Below are positions 46,627 to 55,841 of a stretch of 64,000 bases of DNA, one piece after another. The stretch lies in contig JALNYZ010000010.1 of the NCBI GenBank assembly GCA_023229575.1, positions 62,001 to 126,000 of the forward strand, read 5' to 3'. The DNA is from Prolixibacteraceae bacterium (GTDB lineage: Bacteria > Bacteroidota > Bacteroidia > Bacteroidales > Prolixibacteraceae). The position numbers and the translations under genes were made by a program. The stretch's first letter is position 1, and each line of letters opens with the position of its first letter. Below the pieces are notes generated by a model, which worked only from the letters and a program-made list of their open reading frames with translations, was not told the DNA's origin and ran no database searches.

Positions 46627-47631
46627 ATGACAAAACGTGATGTGATTAAAATGGTACTTAATGGAGAAAAGCCTCCATACGTGCCCTGGTCTTTTAAATT
46701 TACAAAAGAACCAACCGATCTTTTAAAAGATTACTTTGGGGTTGATGACCTGGATATGCCTCTTGACAACCATATCCTTCAACTTGGAGGCGATATTGGT
46801 TTTTTTGATTATCTGGGAGATGATCAGTACAGGGATGTTTTTGGTGTGGTATGGGACAGGAGCATAGATAAAGACATTGGCAATGTAAAAGGATGTGTCC
46901 TTGAGAATCCCACCCTGAATGGTTATACCTTTCCCAATCCTTTGGACCCACAATTTTTCTCGGACATTAAACCTCAGATTGAGGCCAAACCCGACAGGTT
47001 CAGAATGTTTCAGATTGGATTTTCGCTTTATGAACGGGCCTGGACATTGCGCGGAATGGAAAATCTTCTGATGGATTTCATGATAAACCCCGATTTTGTC
47101 CACGAACTGTTAACCGCAATTGCAGATTACAATATCGCGCAATTCAGGGAGGCGCTGAAATACGACATTGATGCGGTTCACTTTGGCGATGATTGGGGAC
47201 AGCAACATGGTTTGATCATGGGGTACGATACCTGGAAAGAGTTTATTTATCCGCAGTTGAAACGCATGTATGATGAGGTGCACGCTGCAGGTAAGTATGT
47301 ATCAATCCATTCCTGTGGTGATGTGGACGAGTTGTTTGACGACCTGGTTGAAATCGGCCTGAATTGTTTCAACCCTTTCCAGCCCGAAGTGATGGATATC
47401 TGGACTATCCTTCCCCGGTACCGGGGTCGACTGGCCTTTCATGGTGGTTTGTCGATGCAAAAGACACTGCCTTTCGGTACTCGCGAAGATGTTATTAACG
47501 AATCAAGAAGATTAATTGATTTAGGTAAGGATGGCGGATATATTTTCTCGCCCTCCCATTCGGTCGAAAGCGATACCAGCCTCGAAAATATCCTGGCATT
47601 TATAGAGGTTGCGCAAAACCAAATTAAATAG
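46627..47631 (+). CDS. URO-D superfamily protein, methyltransferase-like
   Basis: 334 residues from ATG 46627; ATG 46609 and GTG 46567 are in-frame alternatives. No signal, so cytoplasmic. Family features: MTKRDVIKMVLNGEKPPYVP at the start, then YDIDAVHFGDDWGQQHGLI, VSIHSCGDVDELFDDLVEIG and NCFNPFQPEVMD, and RGRLAFHGGLSMQKTLPFGT. The HSC motif is where corrinoid:thiol methyltransferases bind zinc, although the second cysteine of that site is not evident (HGGLSM). It could be a methyltransferase for a methylated sugar or aromatic, or something else. Immediately downstream is the start of a second URO-D gene that breaks off after about 23 codons. Confidence 0.82.
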   Translation: MTKRDVIKMVLNGEKPPYVPWSFKFTKEPTDLLKDYFGVDDLDMPLDNHILQLGGDIGFFDYLGDDQYRDVFGVVWDRSIDKDIGNVKGCVLENPTLNGYTFPNPLDPQFFSDIKPQIEAKPDRFRMFQIGFSLYERAWTLRGMENLLMDFMINPDFVHELLTAIADYNIAQFREALKYDIDAVHFGDDWGQQHGLIMGYDTWKEFIYPQLKRMYDEVHAAGKYVSIHSCGDVDELFDDLVEIGLNCFNPFQPEVMDIWTILPRYRGRLAFHGGLSMQKTLPFGTREDVINESRRLIDLGKDGGYIFSPSHSVESDTSLENILAFIEVAQNQIK

Positions 47632-47646
47632 ATGATAGCAAATAAT

Positions 47647-47715
47647 ATGACATCTAGAGAGAGACTGATTAAAACATTGAACCACGAAACGCCCGACCAT
47701 TTATGCGTTGCATTT
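47647..47715 (+). pseudogene. N-terminal fragment of a second URO-D family gene
   Basis: About 23 codons read MTSRERLIKTLNHETPDHLC, the standard opening of a URO-D family protein (SRERxLxALNHxxPDR). After VAF the frame loses all resemblance and continues to a stop at about 47904 in a region that, in another frame, encodes the end of a sugar transporter. The gene was therefore cut by a deletion or recombination whose junction is near 47715. Confidence 0.72.
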
Positions 47716-47719
47716 TCCA

Positions 47720-48046
47720 GGGTTTCTGGTTCTGGCGTTAACGGTTTTGGCTATTGCTTTTTATTCGTTCTCCCTTGCCCCCATTGTCTGGGTATTGTTA
47801 TCCGAGATTTTCCCAAACAGGATAAGAGTGGCAGCCATGTTGGTAGCCGTTTTAACCCTTTGGATCGGAAATTTTACTTTGAGTTATTCTTTCCCGGCGC
47901 TTAACGAAAGAATCGACACCACATGGACCTTCTGGATATATGGTATAATCTGCCTCACCGGATTTATGGTCATCCGCAAATATCTCGTCGAGACCAAAGG
48001 AAAGTCGCTGGAAGAAATTGAAAAGGAAATGATCAAGCGGGAGTAA
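47720..48046 (+). pseudogene. C-terminal fragment of an MFS sugar transporter
   Basis: About 108 codons in a different frame from the URO-D fragment just before it. It encodes the last two or three membrane segments of an SP-family sugar porter: APIVWVLLSEIFPNRIRVAA, FWIYGIICLTGFMVIRKYLV and the hallmark ETKGKSLEEIEKEM end. The first nine or ten membrane segments are missing. There is no plausible start. It is related to, but distinct from, the intact symporter at 56429. The bases from 48047 to 48175 hold an open frame (LLPFDGQEGKKELLTIISGS) that may be a further fragment; I do not recognise it. Confidence 0.8.
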
Positions 48047-48175
48047 AGAATAAACTACTACCTTTTGATGGACAAGAAGGTAAAAAAGAACTGTTGACAA
48101 TTATATCCGGTTCGCCATATAGCCAAAAACAGGTAGAAAAGGAAAAACAAAAATTGAAAAACTATTTGCAAAATA

Positions 48176-49735
48176 ATGAAAAGATATATTTTGATTTTAA
48201 CAAGTCTGCTCATTTTCAGTCAAAGTTCTTTCTGCAATAATTACAATATCAGAGATTATGGGGCAATAGGTGATGGTAAAGCTTCAAATACAGAGATTTT
48301 TAAAAAGGTGATAGGTATTGCTGCACAAGAGGGAGGGGGAACCATTTACGTTCCGGCCGGAAAATTTCTTACCGGGACAATTGAACTAAAGAGCAATATC
48401 ATCCTTTATCTTGAAGTTGGTGCTGTTATTATCGGAAGCCGGAATTTTGACGACTACCCGATTGTATTATTGAGATATCAGGGAGAAGAATGTTTTGGAC
48501 ACGCCCCGCTGATTTATGGCAGAGACCTGGGAAATATTGCTGTACAGGGTAAAGGGACCATTAACGGGCAGGGCGAAGTCTGGTGGAATCGTTTTAAATT
48601 ATTTACAAATGGAGGAAAGGAGAAGCCAATATTGAATGATGGGGAGAAATTAACACTTGAGCTAAATAAAAAAACTAATAACAATAACCCTTTCACAAGA
48701 CCTTGCTTGATTGAGTTCATTAATTGTAAGAATATTGAATTATCGGGGCTTACTCTGATAAATTCTCCAGTGTGGACAGTCCACCCCGTCTATTGCGAAA
48801 ATGTCAATATTACTGGAATTACCATAATAAATCCTCCGGAAGCTCCAAACACGGATGGTATCAACCCCGATTCTTCAAAGGATGTTCGTATTTCAAACTG
48901 CTATATTTCAACAGGGGATGATTGTGTAACAATTAAGTCCGGCCTGAATGAAGATGGCAGAAGGGTCGGAAAACCGTCGGAAAATATAGCTATAACTAAT
49001 TGCATAATGATGCGTGGGCATGGAGGAGTTGTTCTTGGCAGTGAAATGTCAGGCGGCATAAGGAATGTAGTTGTTTCAAACTGCGTTTTTAACGGAACCG
49101 ATCGTGGGATCCGGTTCAAAGCCCCCAGGGGAAGAGGCAATGTAATTGAGAACATATCGTTCAATAATATAATTATGCATGACATATTGAAAGCTGGCAT
49201 TGAAATCGATATGCTTTATTTTGATAGTACAAACAAGCCTATACCTTTTGATATAACAACTCCAACTATAAAAAATGTTTTTATCAGCAATGTGAGCGGA
49301 GAAAATATAGTTGAAGCATTAAGCATTATAGGGATTCCTGAAAGTCCGGTTCTCAATGTCAGAATCAGTAATTTAAACTTTATGGGAAACGGGGCAGGCA
49401 AGATTGAAAATGTAAAGGGGTTGCTTATTAAGGATAGTTATATACAGAATGCGGGAAATAAGCCCCTTGAAGTTTCACATGTTGCATCTGCAATGTTTAA
49501 TAATTTCGAAATTGAAAATAAACATATTGAAATACCACTGCTCTTATTATCAGACATAGAAAGGTTTTCTTTTTATAAAATTGGGATTGATACTAAACCA
49601 CTCATTCCATTTCATTTGCAAGGAATGATTAAAGACCTGGAAATAACTTATGCCGGGAAAAATATGCTTTTCAAGGAGTTTAACTTTGAGAAAGTGGCAA
49701 AACTAAATCGCGAGCTTAATCTGCTAACGGATTGA
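48176..49735 (+). CDS. GH28 polygalacturonase-like glycosidase
   Basis: 519 residues with a signal peptide ending SSFCN. A right-handed beta-helix opens YNIRDYGAIGDGKASNTE. The GH28 active-site motifs are all present: NTDG with Asp227, GDDC with Asp248 and Asp249, GHG with His282, and GIRFKAPRGRG in place of RIK. Family members hydrolyse galacturonan or rhamnogalacturonan, and some act on xylogalacturonan. It is the clearest evidence for pectin use in the island. DNA is AT-rich (18 G/C of 60 at 49261-49320), in strong contrast to the next gene. Confidence 0.93.
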   Translation: MKRYILILTSLLIFSQSSFCNNYNIRDYGAIGDGKASNTEIFKKVIGIAAQEGGGTIYVPAGKFLTGTIELKSNIILYLEVGAVIIGSRNFDDYPIVLLRYQGEECFGHAPLIYGRDLGNIAVQGKGTINGQGEVWWNRFKLFTNGGKEKPILNDGEKLTLELNKKTNNNNPFTRPCLIEFINCKNIELSGLTLINSPVWTVHPVYCENVNITGITIINPPEAPNTDGINPDSSKDVRISNCYISTGDDCVTIKSGLNEDGRRVGKPSENIAITNCIMMRGHGGVVLGSEMSGGIRNVVVSNCVFNGTDRGIRFKAPRGRGNVIENISFNNIIMHDILKAGIEIDMLYFDSTNKPIPFDITTPTIKNVFISNVSGENIVEALSIIGIPESPVLNVRISNLNFMGNGAGKIENVKGLLIKDSYIQNAGNKPLEVSHVASAMFNNFEIENKHIEIPLLLLSDIERFSFYKIGIDTKPLIPFHLQGMIKDLEITYAGKNMLFKEFNFEKVAKLNRELNLLTD

Positions 49736-49805
49736 GAACAACAAAAATTTCTAAATCATATGAAACTCTCACGAGCAAAAGTTCTCCAAAGAAGATGAAA
49801 ATCTC

Positions 49806-49821
49806 TGCGGGTTCTCCCGCA
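49806..49821 (+). promoter_or_regulatory. Small perfect hairpin in the leader of the GC-rich gene
   Basis: TGCGGG (49806-49811) and CCCGCA (49816-49821) form a six-base GC-rich stem with a TTCT loop, 32 bases before the ATG at 49854. No T tract follows at once. It may stabilise the leader or be a weak terminator remnant of the GH28 unit. Confidence 0.4.
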
Positions 49822-49853
49822 TTTGCAGGAACCATAAAAAAAAATATTTACAC

Positions 49854-52800
49854 ATGAAAAAGAAAAATTTCAAACAGAGGACAATCGGGATGACTGGTGT
49901 ATTTGTGAGCCTGTTCGCAGTTTTCACCAGTATGTCAGAACCGGCAACAAACAACGCGATAAGGAATGATCAAGTTCAGACCTCGTCATCCAGCGACAGG
50001 GCCAATTTAGCCTCACCTGTGCTTTCTAAAGATGCCATGGTTCAGGCATTCTCAAAGGATGTTCCGGCATCGGTGTTTTTCAACTGTGTAGGTTTTCGCG
50101 CTGGCGCTGAGTCCGTGCCGTTCGTCCCGGCCGTCGTGCGTGTGCAGGCGACCGGGAATGACGATACCGGGCTTCTCCAGGCGGCGATCGATCATGTGGC
50201 GGCGCTGCCAGTGCAGCCGAATGGCTTTCGTGGCGCGGTGCTTCTGGACGGGGCAAAGGGATTCTTTCAGGTATCGGGTCAATTGAGCATACGCGCAAGC
50301 GGCGTGGTTTTGCGCGGCACTGTTGAACCTGTCGCGGGGATCACGGCCACTGGGCACAAGCGCCGGACTTTGATTGAGATTGGCGATAACAACAGACCAA
50401 TCACGACTGCAGGCGTGGCTGTGACAGGCGAGGTCGTTCCGGCAGGCAGCGTGGTGATATCGGTTGCTGAAACAGCTCCGTTTTCCGCTGGTGATCGCGT
50501 GGTAGTGACACGCCCGAGCACCAGGGAATGGATCGCGTCACTGGGGATGGATCAGGACAAGAGTCATTTTGCCAAAGTGCGGACGCATTGGATGCCGGGA
50601 TCGCGTGATCTTGTGTGGGATCGACAAGTGGTCTCAGTCGATCCCACCGCGAAGATAATCACGCTCGATGCTCCAATCACTACGGCGCTGGAGCAGCGAT
50701 TCGGTGGTGGAATCGTAGCAAAGGTTACCGGGCATGAGCCAGTGCAAAATATCGTCGTGGAGGATCTCGAACTCGAAACGAAGGCATCCGGAATTGACGA
50801 AGAACATGCTTGGATCGCTGTAGCTGTTCACCGTGCCGAGGATGTAGCAGTTTTGCGTCTTGTGTCGCGGGGGTTTGCCGGGTCTGCTGTGCGCATCGGC
50901 CCACGGGCGCGCCGGGTAACCATACATCGTTGCATTAATCAGTCCTTTGCCTCCGCGATCGGTGGCTATCGGAGGCAGACTTTTTTGGTTGAAGGGCAGC
51001 AGGTGCTTGTGGCAGAATGTAGGTCGGATTCCGGTCTGAATGATTTTGCGGTCGGGCACTGTGCAGCCGGGCCAAATGTTTTTCGTGATTGTGAGGCCAT
51101 TCACGCGCTTGGACCGAGCGGTTCATTCGAGAGCTGGGCCTCTGGAGTGCTTTATGAAAGGGTTAAGATCGATGGTGCGGCGCTGCGTCTCACACGTGAC
51201 GACATAAGGGCGCAGGGCGGGGGATGGACAGCCGCTAACTCATTTGTACGCGATTGTGCCGCTACCGGGATCGTGATTGATGGGCCGTCCGGTGCGCCAA
51301 ACATTGTCTTACCGCCTGATACAACCCGGATTCCCATGCTCACAGACGAAAACGGACGGACAACAGAAAACAAGAAAAACATTCCGTTATTTTCGCCCCC
51401 TCCTCCGGCAGGTGTCAGTGTCGTACCGCGCATCTTTGCAATCAGCGGCGGGCGCTTCGTTACAGAGGATCGCGCAATGTGGGGCGGTCAGTTCAGTTCG
51501 GAATGGTGGAGAGGCCAGATTCCGGCGTCGGTTGCGGTATCGGTTGGCAGCCGCAGCATTACAAGATTCGTGCCTGGCCGTGAAGGACCCGGACTCACGG
51601 AAAATATGGAGCAGCTCGCCGAGGATATGATGGCGGCGGGAAAACCTTTTTTTGAGTCGATCCCGGGACTCTGGTTTGATCGGCGACGAGACGATCATCT
51701 TTTCATTGCCCGGCCGGACGCAAATGTCTGGGCGCCGTTCTTTGAGATGCCGTGGTTGCGCAGTGGGCAGGGCATTGCATTTGACGGACTCAGCAAATTC
51801 GACCTTAATAAATTCAATCCCTGGTATTTCGACCGGCTGCATGAATGGGCCCGGATCAGTACTGAACGCGGTTTCGTGTTCACTGTGTATTTTTACAACA
51901 CGCATAACGTTTTCGAGACGCTGGCACACTGGGCTGACTACCCCTTCCGTCCTGCGAACAACATCAATGAAACCGGTCTGCCGGAACCGCCGCCTGTAGA
52001 TGAAAACAACGCGGTGCATCTCGCCGATCAGGTTTATGACGTCGCACATCCTGTCCGGCGCACTCTCCACCGTGCACTGATTCGCCGGTACCTCGATGAG
52101 TTGGGGGAAGAGCCCAATGTGATTTATTCCCTGTCGTTCCAGTTCGCCGGGCCGCTTTCATTTCAGATATTCTTTTTAGACATCGTCGCGGAGTGGGAAC
52201 GCGAGAAGGGTAAGAACGTAAAAGTCGCGCTCGTGACCAGCAAGGATATTACCGACGCCATTTTAGCTGATCCTCTTCACGAGCCTCAAGTGGACGTGAT
52301 TGATATGCGCTACTGGCAGCGGCTTGAAGACGGCTCCATGTGGGCTCCGCGCGGAGACCGCAACCGGGCATTTCGGGAACAAAGCTGGGAACAGTTCGGC
52401 GGCGAGTCGCCGCCGAACACAAAACCACTTTACGTCTACCGTCAGGTTCGCGAGTACCGGGATCGCTTTCCGGCCAAAGCAGTCATCGCGTGGCCCGGAG
52501 GCTGTGGTTCGATTCCGATACTGATGGCGGGAGGTGCCTGCAATCCCTTCGAGGGTCAGGTAAAAAACAGAAATGGCAGGTCGGCATTTAGTGAGTTTGT
52601 TCACGACCATCTTGCAGACGTTATGCCGCAAATGACGCCATGCGACGGCTGGCTCGCGGAGCCCGACAATAATTGGTGCCTTGCTGATGACGGGCGGAAA
52701 AACGTGTTGATCTACTCATTGAGCGGACACACCATCGGTTGGATGCAGTCTTCGCCGCACCCCATGACTGGGCTTTGGTTCAATCCCCGGTCAGGTGAAA

Positions 52801-52886
52801 CAACGCCGGCAAAGATCGAAGCAAACACAACCATCACCAAACCGACGGAACAGGAGTGGTTATTGTTGCTCCACGAACCACATTAA
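49854..52886 (+). CDS. Large secreted beta-helix protein (DUF6298-like), GC-rich and probably acquired
   Basis: 1010 residues. After a signal-type N-terminus (TGVFVSLFAVFTSMSEPA), residues about 90-480 form a pectate-lyase-like beta-helix (ATGNDDTGLLQAAIDHVAAL; VVLRGTVEPVAGI). The remainder contains a TIM-barrel-like half (GLWFDRRRDDHLFIARPDAN; FNPWYFDRLHEWARISTERG; SLSFQFAGPLSFQIFFLDIV) matching what I recall as DUF6298. It probably acts on a polysaccharide but has no known reaction. From about 50070 its DNA is very GC-rich (43 G/C of 60 at 50101-50160), while the first 200 bases are not. It ends 20 bases before the inverted repeat of an insertion sequence. Both facts point to lateral acquisition. 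Confidence 0.75.
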   Translation: MKKKNFKQRTIGMTGVFVSLFAVFTSMSEPATNNAIRNDQVQTSSSSDRANLASPVLSKDAMVQAFSKDVPASVFFNCVGFRAGAESVPFVPAVVRVQATGNDDTGLLQAAIDHVAALPVQPNGFRGAVLLDGAKGFFQVSGQLSIRASGVVLRGTVEPVAGITATGHKRRTLIEIGDNNRPITTAGVAVTGEVVPAGSVVISVAETAPFSAGDRVVVTRPSTREWIASLGMDQDKSHFAKVRTHWMPGSRDLVWDRQVVSVDPTAKIITLDAPITTALEQRFGGGIVAKVTGHEPVQNIVVEDLELETKASGIDEEHAWIAVAVHRAEDVAVLRLVSRGFAGSAVRIGPRARRVTIHRCINQSFASAIGGYRRQTFLVEGQQVLVAECRSDSGLNDFAVGHCAAGPNVFRDCEAIHALGPSGSFESWASGVLYERVKIDGAALRLTRDDIRAQGGGWTAANSFVRDCAATGIVIDGPSGAPNIVLPPDTTRIPMLTDENGRTTENKKNIPLFSPPPPAGVSVVPRIFAISGGRFVTEDRAMWGGQFSSEWWRGQIPASVAVSVGSRSITRFVPGREGPGLTENMEQLAEDMMAAGKPFFESIPGLWFDRRRDDHLFIARPDANVWAPFFEMPWLRSGQGIAFDGLSKFDLNKFNPWYFDRLHEWARISTERGFVFTVYFYNTHNVFETLAHWADYPFRPANNINETGLPEPPPVDENNAVHLADQVYDVAHPVRRTLHRALIRRYLDELGEEPNVIYSLSFQFAGPLSFQIFFLDIVAEWEREKGKNVKVALVTSKDITDAILADPLHEPQVDVIDMRYWQRLEDGSMWAPRGDRNRAFREQSWEQFGGESPPNTKPLYVYRQVREYRDRFPAKAVIAWPGGCGSIPILMAGGACNPFEGQVKNRNGRSAFSEFVHDHLADVMPQMTPCDGWLAEPDNNWCLADDGRKNVLIYSLSGHTIGWMQSSPHPMTGLWFNPRSGETTPAKIEANTTITKPTEQEWLLLLHEPH

Positions 52887-52901
52887 CTTTTAAACAAAAT
52901 G

Positions 52902-54569
52902 TATTTAGGGTCTGCTGAAAAAGGTATTACTATTTGATTGTGTGACAATTATAACGATATTTGGGATAATAAGTGCAAAGATATATGGAAAAAGCTACAA
53001 GAAAGCATGCACCTGTCCCCATTTACATCAGTCCGAAACAACTATCATTGGAGGCATTTAAAAGTCCGTTTGAACGGGAATTAAACCCAAAAAACAGATG
53101 GGTTGTTTTAGCCGGATTGATTCCGTGGGACGAGATTTGTTCACTCTATCTCAAAAATGTTACGGTGAGCAATACAGGCCGTCCGCCCTTAAATCCCAGA
53201 ATTGTTATAGGTTCTTTGATCATCAAACATCTTTGCAATCTTGACGACAGGGAGGCCGTGGACCAAATGGCCGAAAACATTTATATGCAGTACTTTCTGG
53301 GCTATACAAGCTTCACCAATGAACCGCCTTTTGATGCATCATTATTTGTTGATTTCCGCAAGCGACTTGGAATGGATAGCATAAATTCCATTAACGAAAA
53401 GTTAGCCGAACTAAAGGCAAATTTTGCTTTGCAGGAGAATGCAACAACAAAGAAAAACAATAAGGATACATCAGATTCTGACAATCATTCTGAGCTGGCT
53501 GAAGTTCAAAATAGAGGAAGGATCACATTTGATGCAACAGCCTGCCCGCAAGACATTGCCTATCCGACTGATTTGGGCCTGCTCTCTGATGCAAGGGAAA
53601 AATCAGAACAATTGATAGACGAGCTTTATGATCCGTTGCTTCAAAAGAAAAAACCCAGAACCTATCGGGAAATTGCACGAAAGGTTTATTTGAAAACTGC
53701 GCAGAAAAAGAATAAGACGCAGAAAGAAATACGCGTGGAAGTTGGAAAGCAGTTACGATATTTGAGGCGTAACCTTCAAACAATCAATAATCTGTTAGAC
53801 TCATACAATGCTATTCCTCTCTGTGCCAAAAGCTACAAATATCTTTTGGTGCTTGACACTTTCTTTGAGCAACAGAGGGAAATGTACAATAACAGGGTTC
53901 ATCGTATTGAAGATCGAATTGTTAGCATCCATCAACCCCATGTTCGCCCTATCGTCAGGGGAAAGAGTCAGGCAAAAGTGGAGTTTGGTGCCAAGATCCA
54001 TGTCTCGCTCATTGATGGCATTTCTTTTCTTGACGAGCTTCGCTGGGACGCCTTCAATGAGGGAAGCCACATGATGGAGTACATCGAAAAATACCGCAAA
54101 CGCTTTGGGTTTTATCCAAAAGAGGTATTAGCCGACCAAATCTATTGCAACCGTCTCAACCGCGCAGCACTGAAGGAGAAAGGGATTAAACTCCTGGCCA
54201 AGCCCCTGGGAAGACCATCGGCAGTGCAGAAACACGTAAGTCCGGGAGAGCGTAATCCGATCGAAGGCAAATTTGGTCAGGCTAAAAAGGCATACGGTTT
54301 AAACCGCATCAAAGCCAGGCTGCCGGACACAAGCGAATCGTGGATTGCATGCATCATTTTGGTGCTCAACCTGGTCAAGTTGGCCGGGGCGGCACTCCCG
54401 TCTCTTATCTTTAAAATCGCTGTGAGTTTTTCAGCACGATGGATAAAAATAGCCTTAGCTCGTTTTGCTGAAGAAAATCGTAAACAATTAATATATATCA
54501 ATGAATTTTTCAACTCTAATCAAGTTGAACTAAAACACATGGCCTGAGTTTAACAGCAGACCCTACATA
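52902..54569 (+). mobile_element. Complete insertion sequence of the IS5/IS1182 type
   Basis: The element is bounded by 16-base inverted repeats with one mismatch: left 52902-52917, TATTTAGGGTCTGCTG; right 54554-54569, read inwards as TATGTAGGGTCTGCTG. The inner 12 bases are identical. Length is about 1.67 kb with a single transposase gene. I could not identify a target-site duplication, so the precise outer ends may be a few bases off. It sits between the GC-rich gene and the GntR sugar operon. Confidence 0.85.
52985..54547 (+). CDS. DDE transposase (DUF772 + DDE_Tnp_1 type)
   Basis: 520 residues from ATG 52985; an in-frame GTG four codons earlier is possible. The N-terminal DUF772 domain reads WVVLAGLIPWDEICSLY, RIVIGSLIIKHLCNLDDREA and YMQYFLGYTSF. 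The catalytic triad is visible: Asp183 in TFDATACPQDIAYPTD, Asp384 in VLADQIYCNR and Glu427 in NPIEGKFGQAKKAYGLNRI. The gene is intact, with no frameshift, so the element may still be mobile. The insertion between the second and first catalytic residues (about 200 residues) is helical and lysine-rich. IS5 versus IS1182 grouping is not resolved by eye. Confidence 0.92.
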   Translation: MEKATRKHAPVPIYISPKQLSLEAFKSPFERELNPKNRWVVLAGLIPWDEICSLYLKNVTVSNTGRPPLNPRIVIGSLIIKHLCNLDDREAVDQMAENIYMQYFLGYTSFTNEPPFDASLFVDFRKRLGMDSINSINEKLAELKANFALQENATTKKNNKDTSDSDNHSELAEVQNRGRITFDATACPQDIAYPTDLGLLSDAREKSEQLIDELYDPLLQKKKPRTYREIARKVYLKTAQKKNKTQKEIRVEVGKQLRYLRRNLQTINNLLDSYNAIPLCAKSYKYLLVLDTFFEQQREMYNNRVHRIEDRIVSIHQPHVRPIVRGKSQAKVEFGAKIHVSLIDGISFLDELRWDAFNEGSHMMEYIEKYRKRFGFYPKEVLADQIYCNRLNRAALKEKGIKLLAKPLGRPSAVQKHVSPGERNPIEGKFGQAKKAYGLNRIKARLPDTSESWIACIILVLNLVKLAGAALPSLIFKIAVSFSARWIKIALARFAEENRKQLIYINEFFNSNQVELKHMA

Positions 54570-54747
54570 GGCGTTTTCAATTCCCGTAATTTGTTTTCGG
54601 GTTTTGTTTTTACCACCAATTTCAAAGGCTTTTTTTATCATCTATCGGAATCACTCATTTGTGCCTTCAACCTTACCTCCTGTCAGAAAGATAGACCTAT
54701 CGAAAATTATTCATTGTAAATTTTTATTCTATTTTAATATGTTGATA

Positions 54748-54779
54748 TATTGCATATAAATATTTAATATTATTGCATA
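54748..54779 (+). promoter_or_regulatory. Direct repeat TATTGCATA upstream of the GntR gene
   Basis: TATTGCATA occurs at 54748-54756 and 54771-54779, 23 bases apart, ending 21 bases before the regulator's ATG. The bases 54768-54775 (TATTATTG) are one mismatch from the Bacteroidota -7 element TAnnTTTG. The site could be the promoter, the GntR operator for autoregulation, or both. Confidence 0.45.
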
Positions 54780-54800
54780 GTACTACCAAGAGGTTCGTCT

Positions 54801-55814
54801 ATGAAAAAACACCTTGATATTCAGTTTGAAGAAAATCCTTCGGTTCCCAAATACCGGCAAATTATTGCAGCAGTTCAGCAACAAATAGAGGCAGGAGAAC
54901 TGAAAAAGGGCGATAAAATACCATCGCTCAATATGCTATGCCGGCAATATTGCCTGTCTCAGGACACTGTTTTAATGGCCTACAACGTATTAAAAGCGAA
55001 GGGAATCCTTACTTCTGAAGTGGGGAAAGGGTATTTTATTCAAAATGAAAATACTGATTTCAAACACAACGTATTGCTTGTTTTTGACCGGCTGACGGCT
55101 TACAAGGAGGAACTGTACGATGGGTTCAAAGAGGCATTGAAAAGAGATGGCAGCGAGCAAATCTTTTTTCACCACAACAACCTGAAGATGTTTCAAACCA
55201 TCATTGATGGTGCAATAGGAGACTATTCCGAATATGTAATTATGCCCATTGACCATTCGGATGGCTTTGCGACAATAAGTAAACTTCCCAAAAATAAAGT
55301 GTTTATCCTGGATCAGGGCAGAAAAAAGTACAAAGACCTTTTCCCTTATGTCTGTCAGGATTTTGAACGTGATATTTATCGAATTCTGAAACAGCATGCC
55401 CAGCTGGTAAGCAAATACCAGCGAATGGTTTTGGTCATCAGGCACCAGAAATCGCATTTTCGGGATATCGTTACAGGTTTCCGCGACTATTGCAAACAAC
55501 ATCCGATCACCTTTGAAGTGGTATGCGATTTGAAATCAATTGACATCCGGCATGGCGATGCTTTTATAGTGGTTGATGACAGGGACTTGGAATTTTTAGT
55601 TCGTTTTTCCATTGATCATCAGTTAAAATTGGGAACAGATTTGGGAATTGTTTCCTACAACGAAACCCCGCTCAAAGGGATTGTCGCAACCGGTATCGCC
55701 ACTATTTCGACCGATTTTGCCCAAATGGGAAAAACGATGGCCGAAATGATACTGAACCATCAGAAACTGAAACTGGACAATCCATTTTTGATGAATGAAA
55801 GAAACTCATTTTGA
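54801..55814 (+). CDS. GntR-family transcriptional regulator with periplasmic-binding-protein-like sensor
   Basis: 337 residues. N-terminal winged helix (about 10-78): VPKYRQIIAAVQQQIEAGEL, KIPSLNMLCRQYCLSQDTVL, GILTSEVGKGYFI. The rest resembles a LacI/PBP1-type sugar-binding domain (NVLLVFDRLTAYKEELYDGF; LGIVSYNETPLKGIVATGIA). This domain combination regulates sugar use in Bacteroidota. It heads a + strand operon of two phosphoglucose isomerases, MFS porter, ROK kinase and phosphomannose isomerase, so its effector is probably a sugar or sugar phosphate handled by them. The next gene starts 27 bases after it. Confidence 0.88.
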   Translation: MKKHLDIQFEENPSVPKYRQIIAAVQQQIEAGELKKGDKIPSLNMLCRQYCLSQDTVLMAYNVLKAKGILTSEVGKGYFIQNENTDFKHNVLLVFDRLTAYKEELYDGFKEALKRDGSEQIFFHHNNLKMFQTIIDGAIGDYSEYVIMPIDHSDGFATISKLPKNKVFILDQGRKKYKDLFPYVCQDFERDIYRILKQHAQLVSKYQRMVLVIRHQKSHFRDIVTGFRDYCKQHPITFEVVCDLKSIDIRHGDAFIVVDDRDLEFLVRFSIDHQLKLGTDLGIVSYNETPLKGIVATGIATISTDFAQMGKTMAEMILNHQKLKLDNPFLMNERNSF

Positions 55815-55841
55815 TTACAATAGACTAAAATTCACTGTAGA

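Noticed and set aside
51387..52070. A 227-codon minus-strand frame inside the GC-rich gene
   Set aside because: High GC lowers stop-codon frequency in all frames, and the plus-strand protein has a signal and domain structure.
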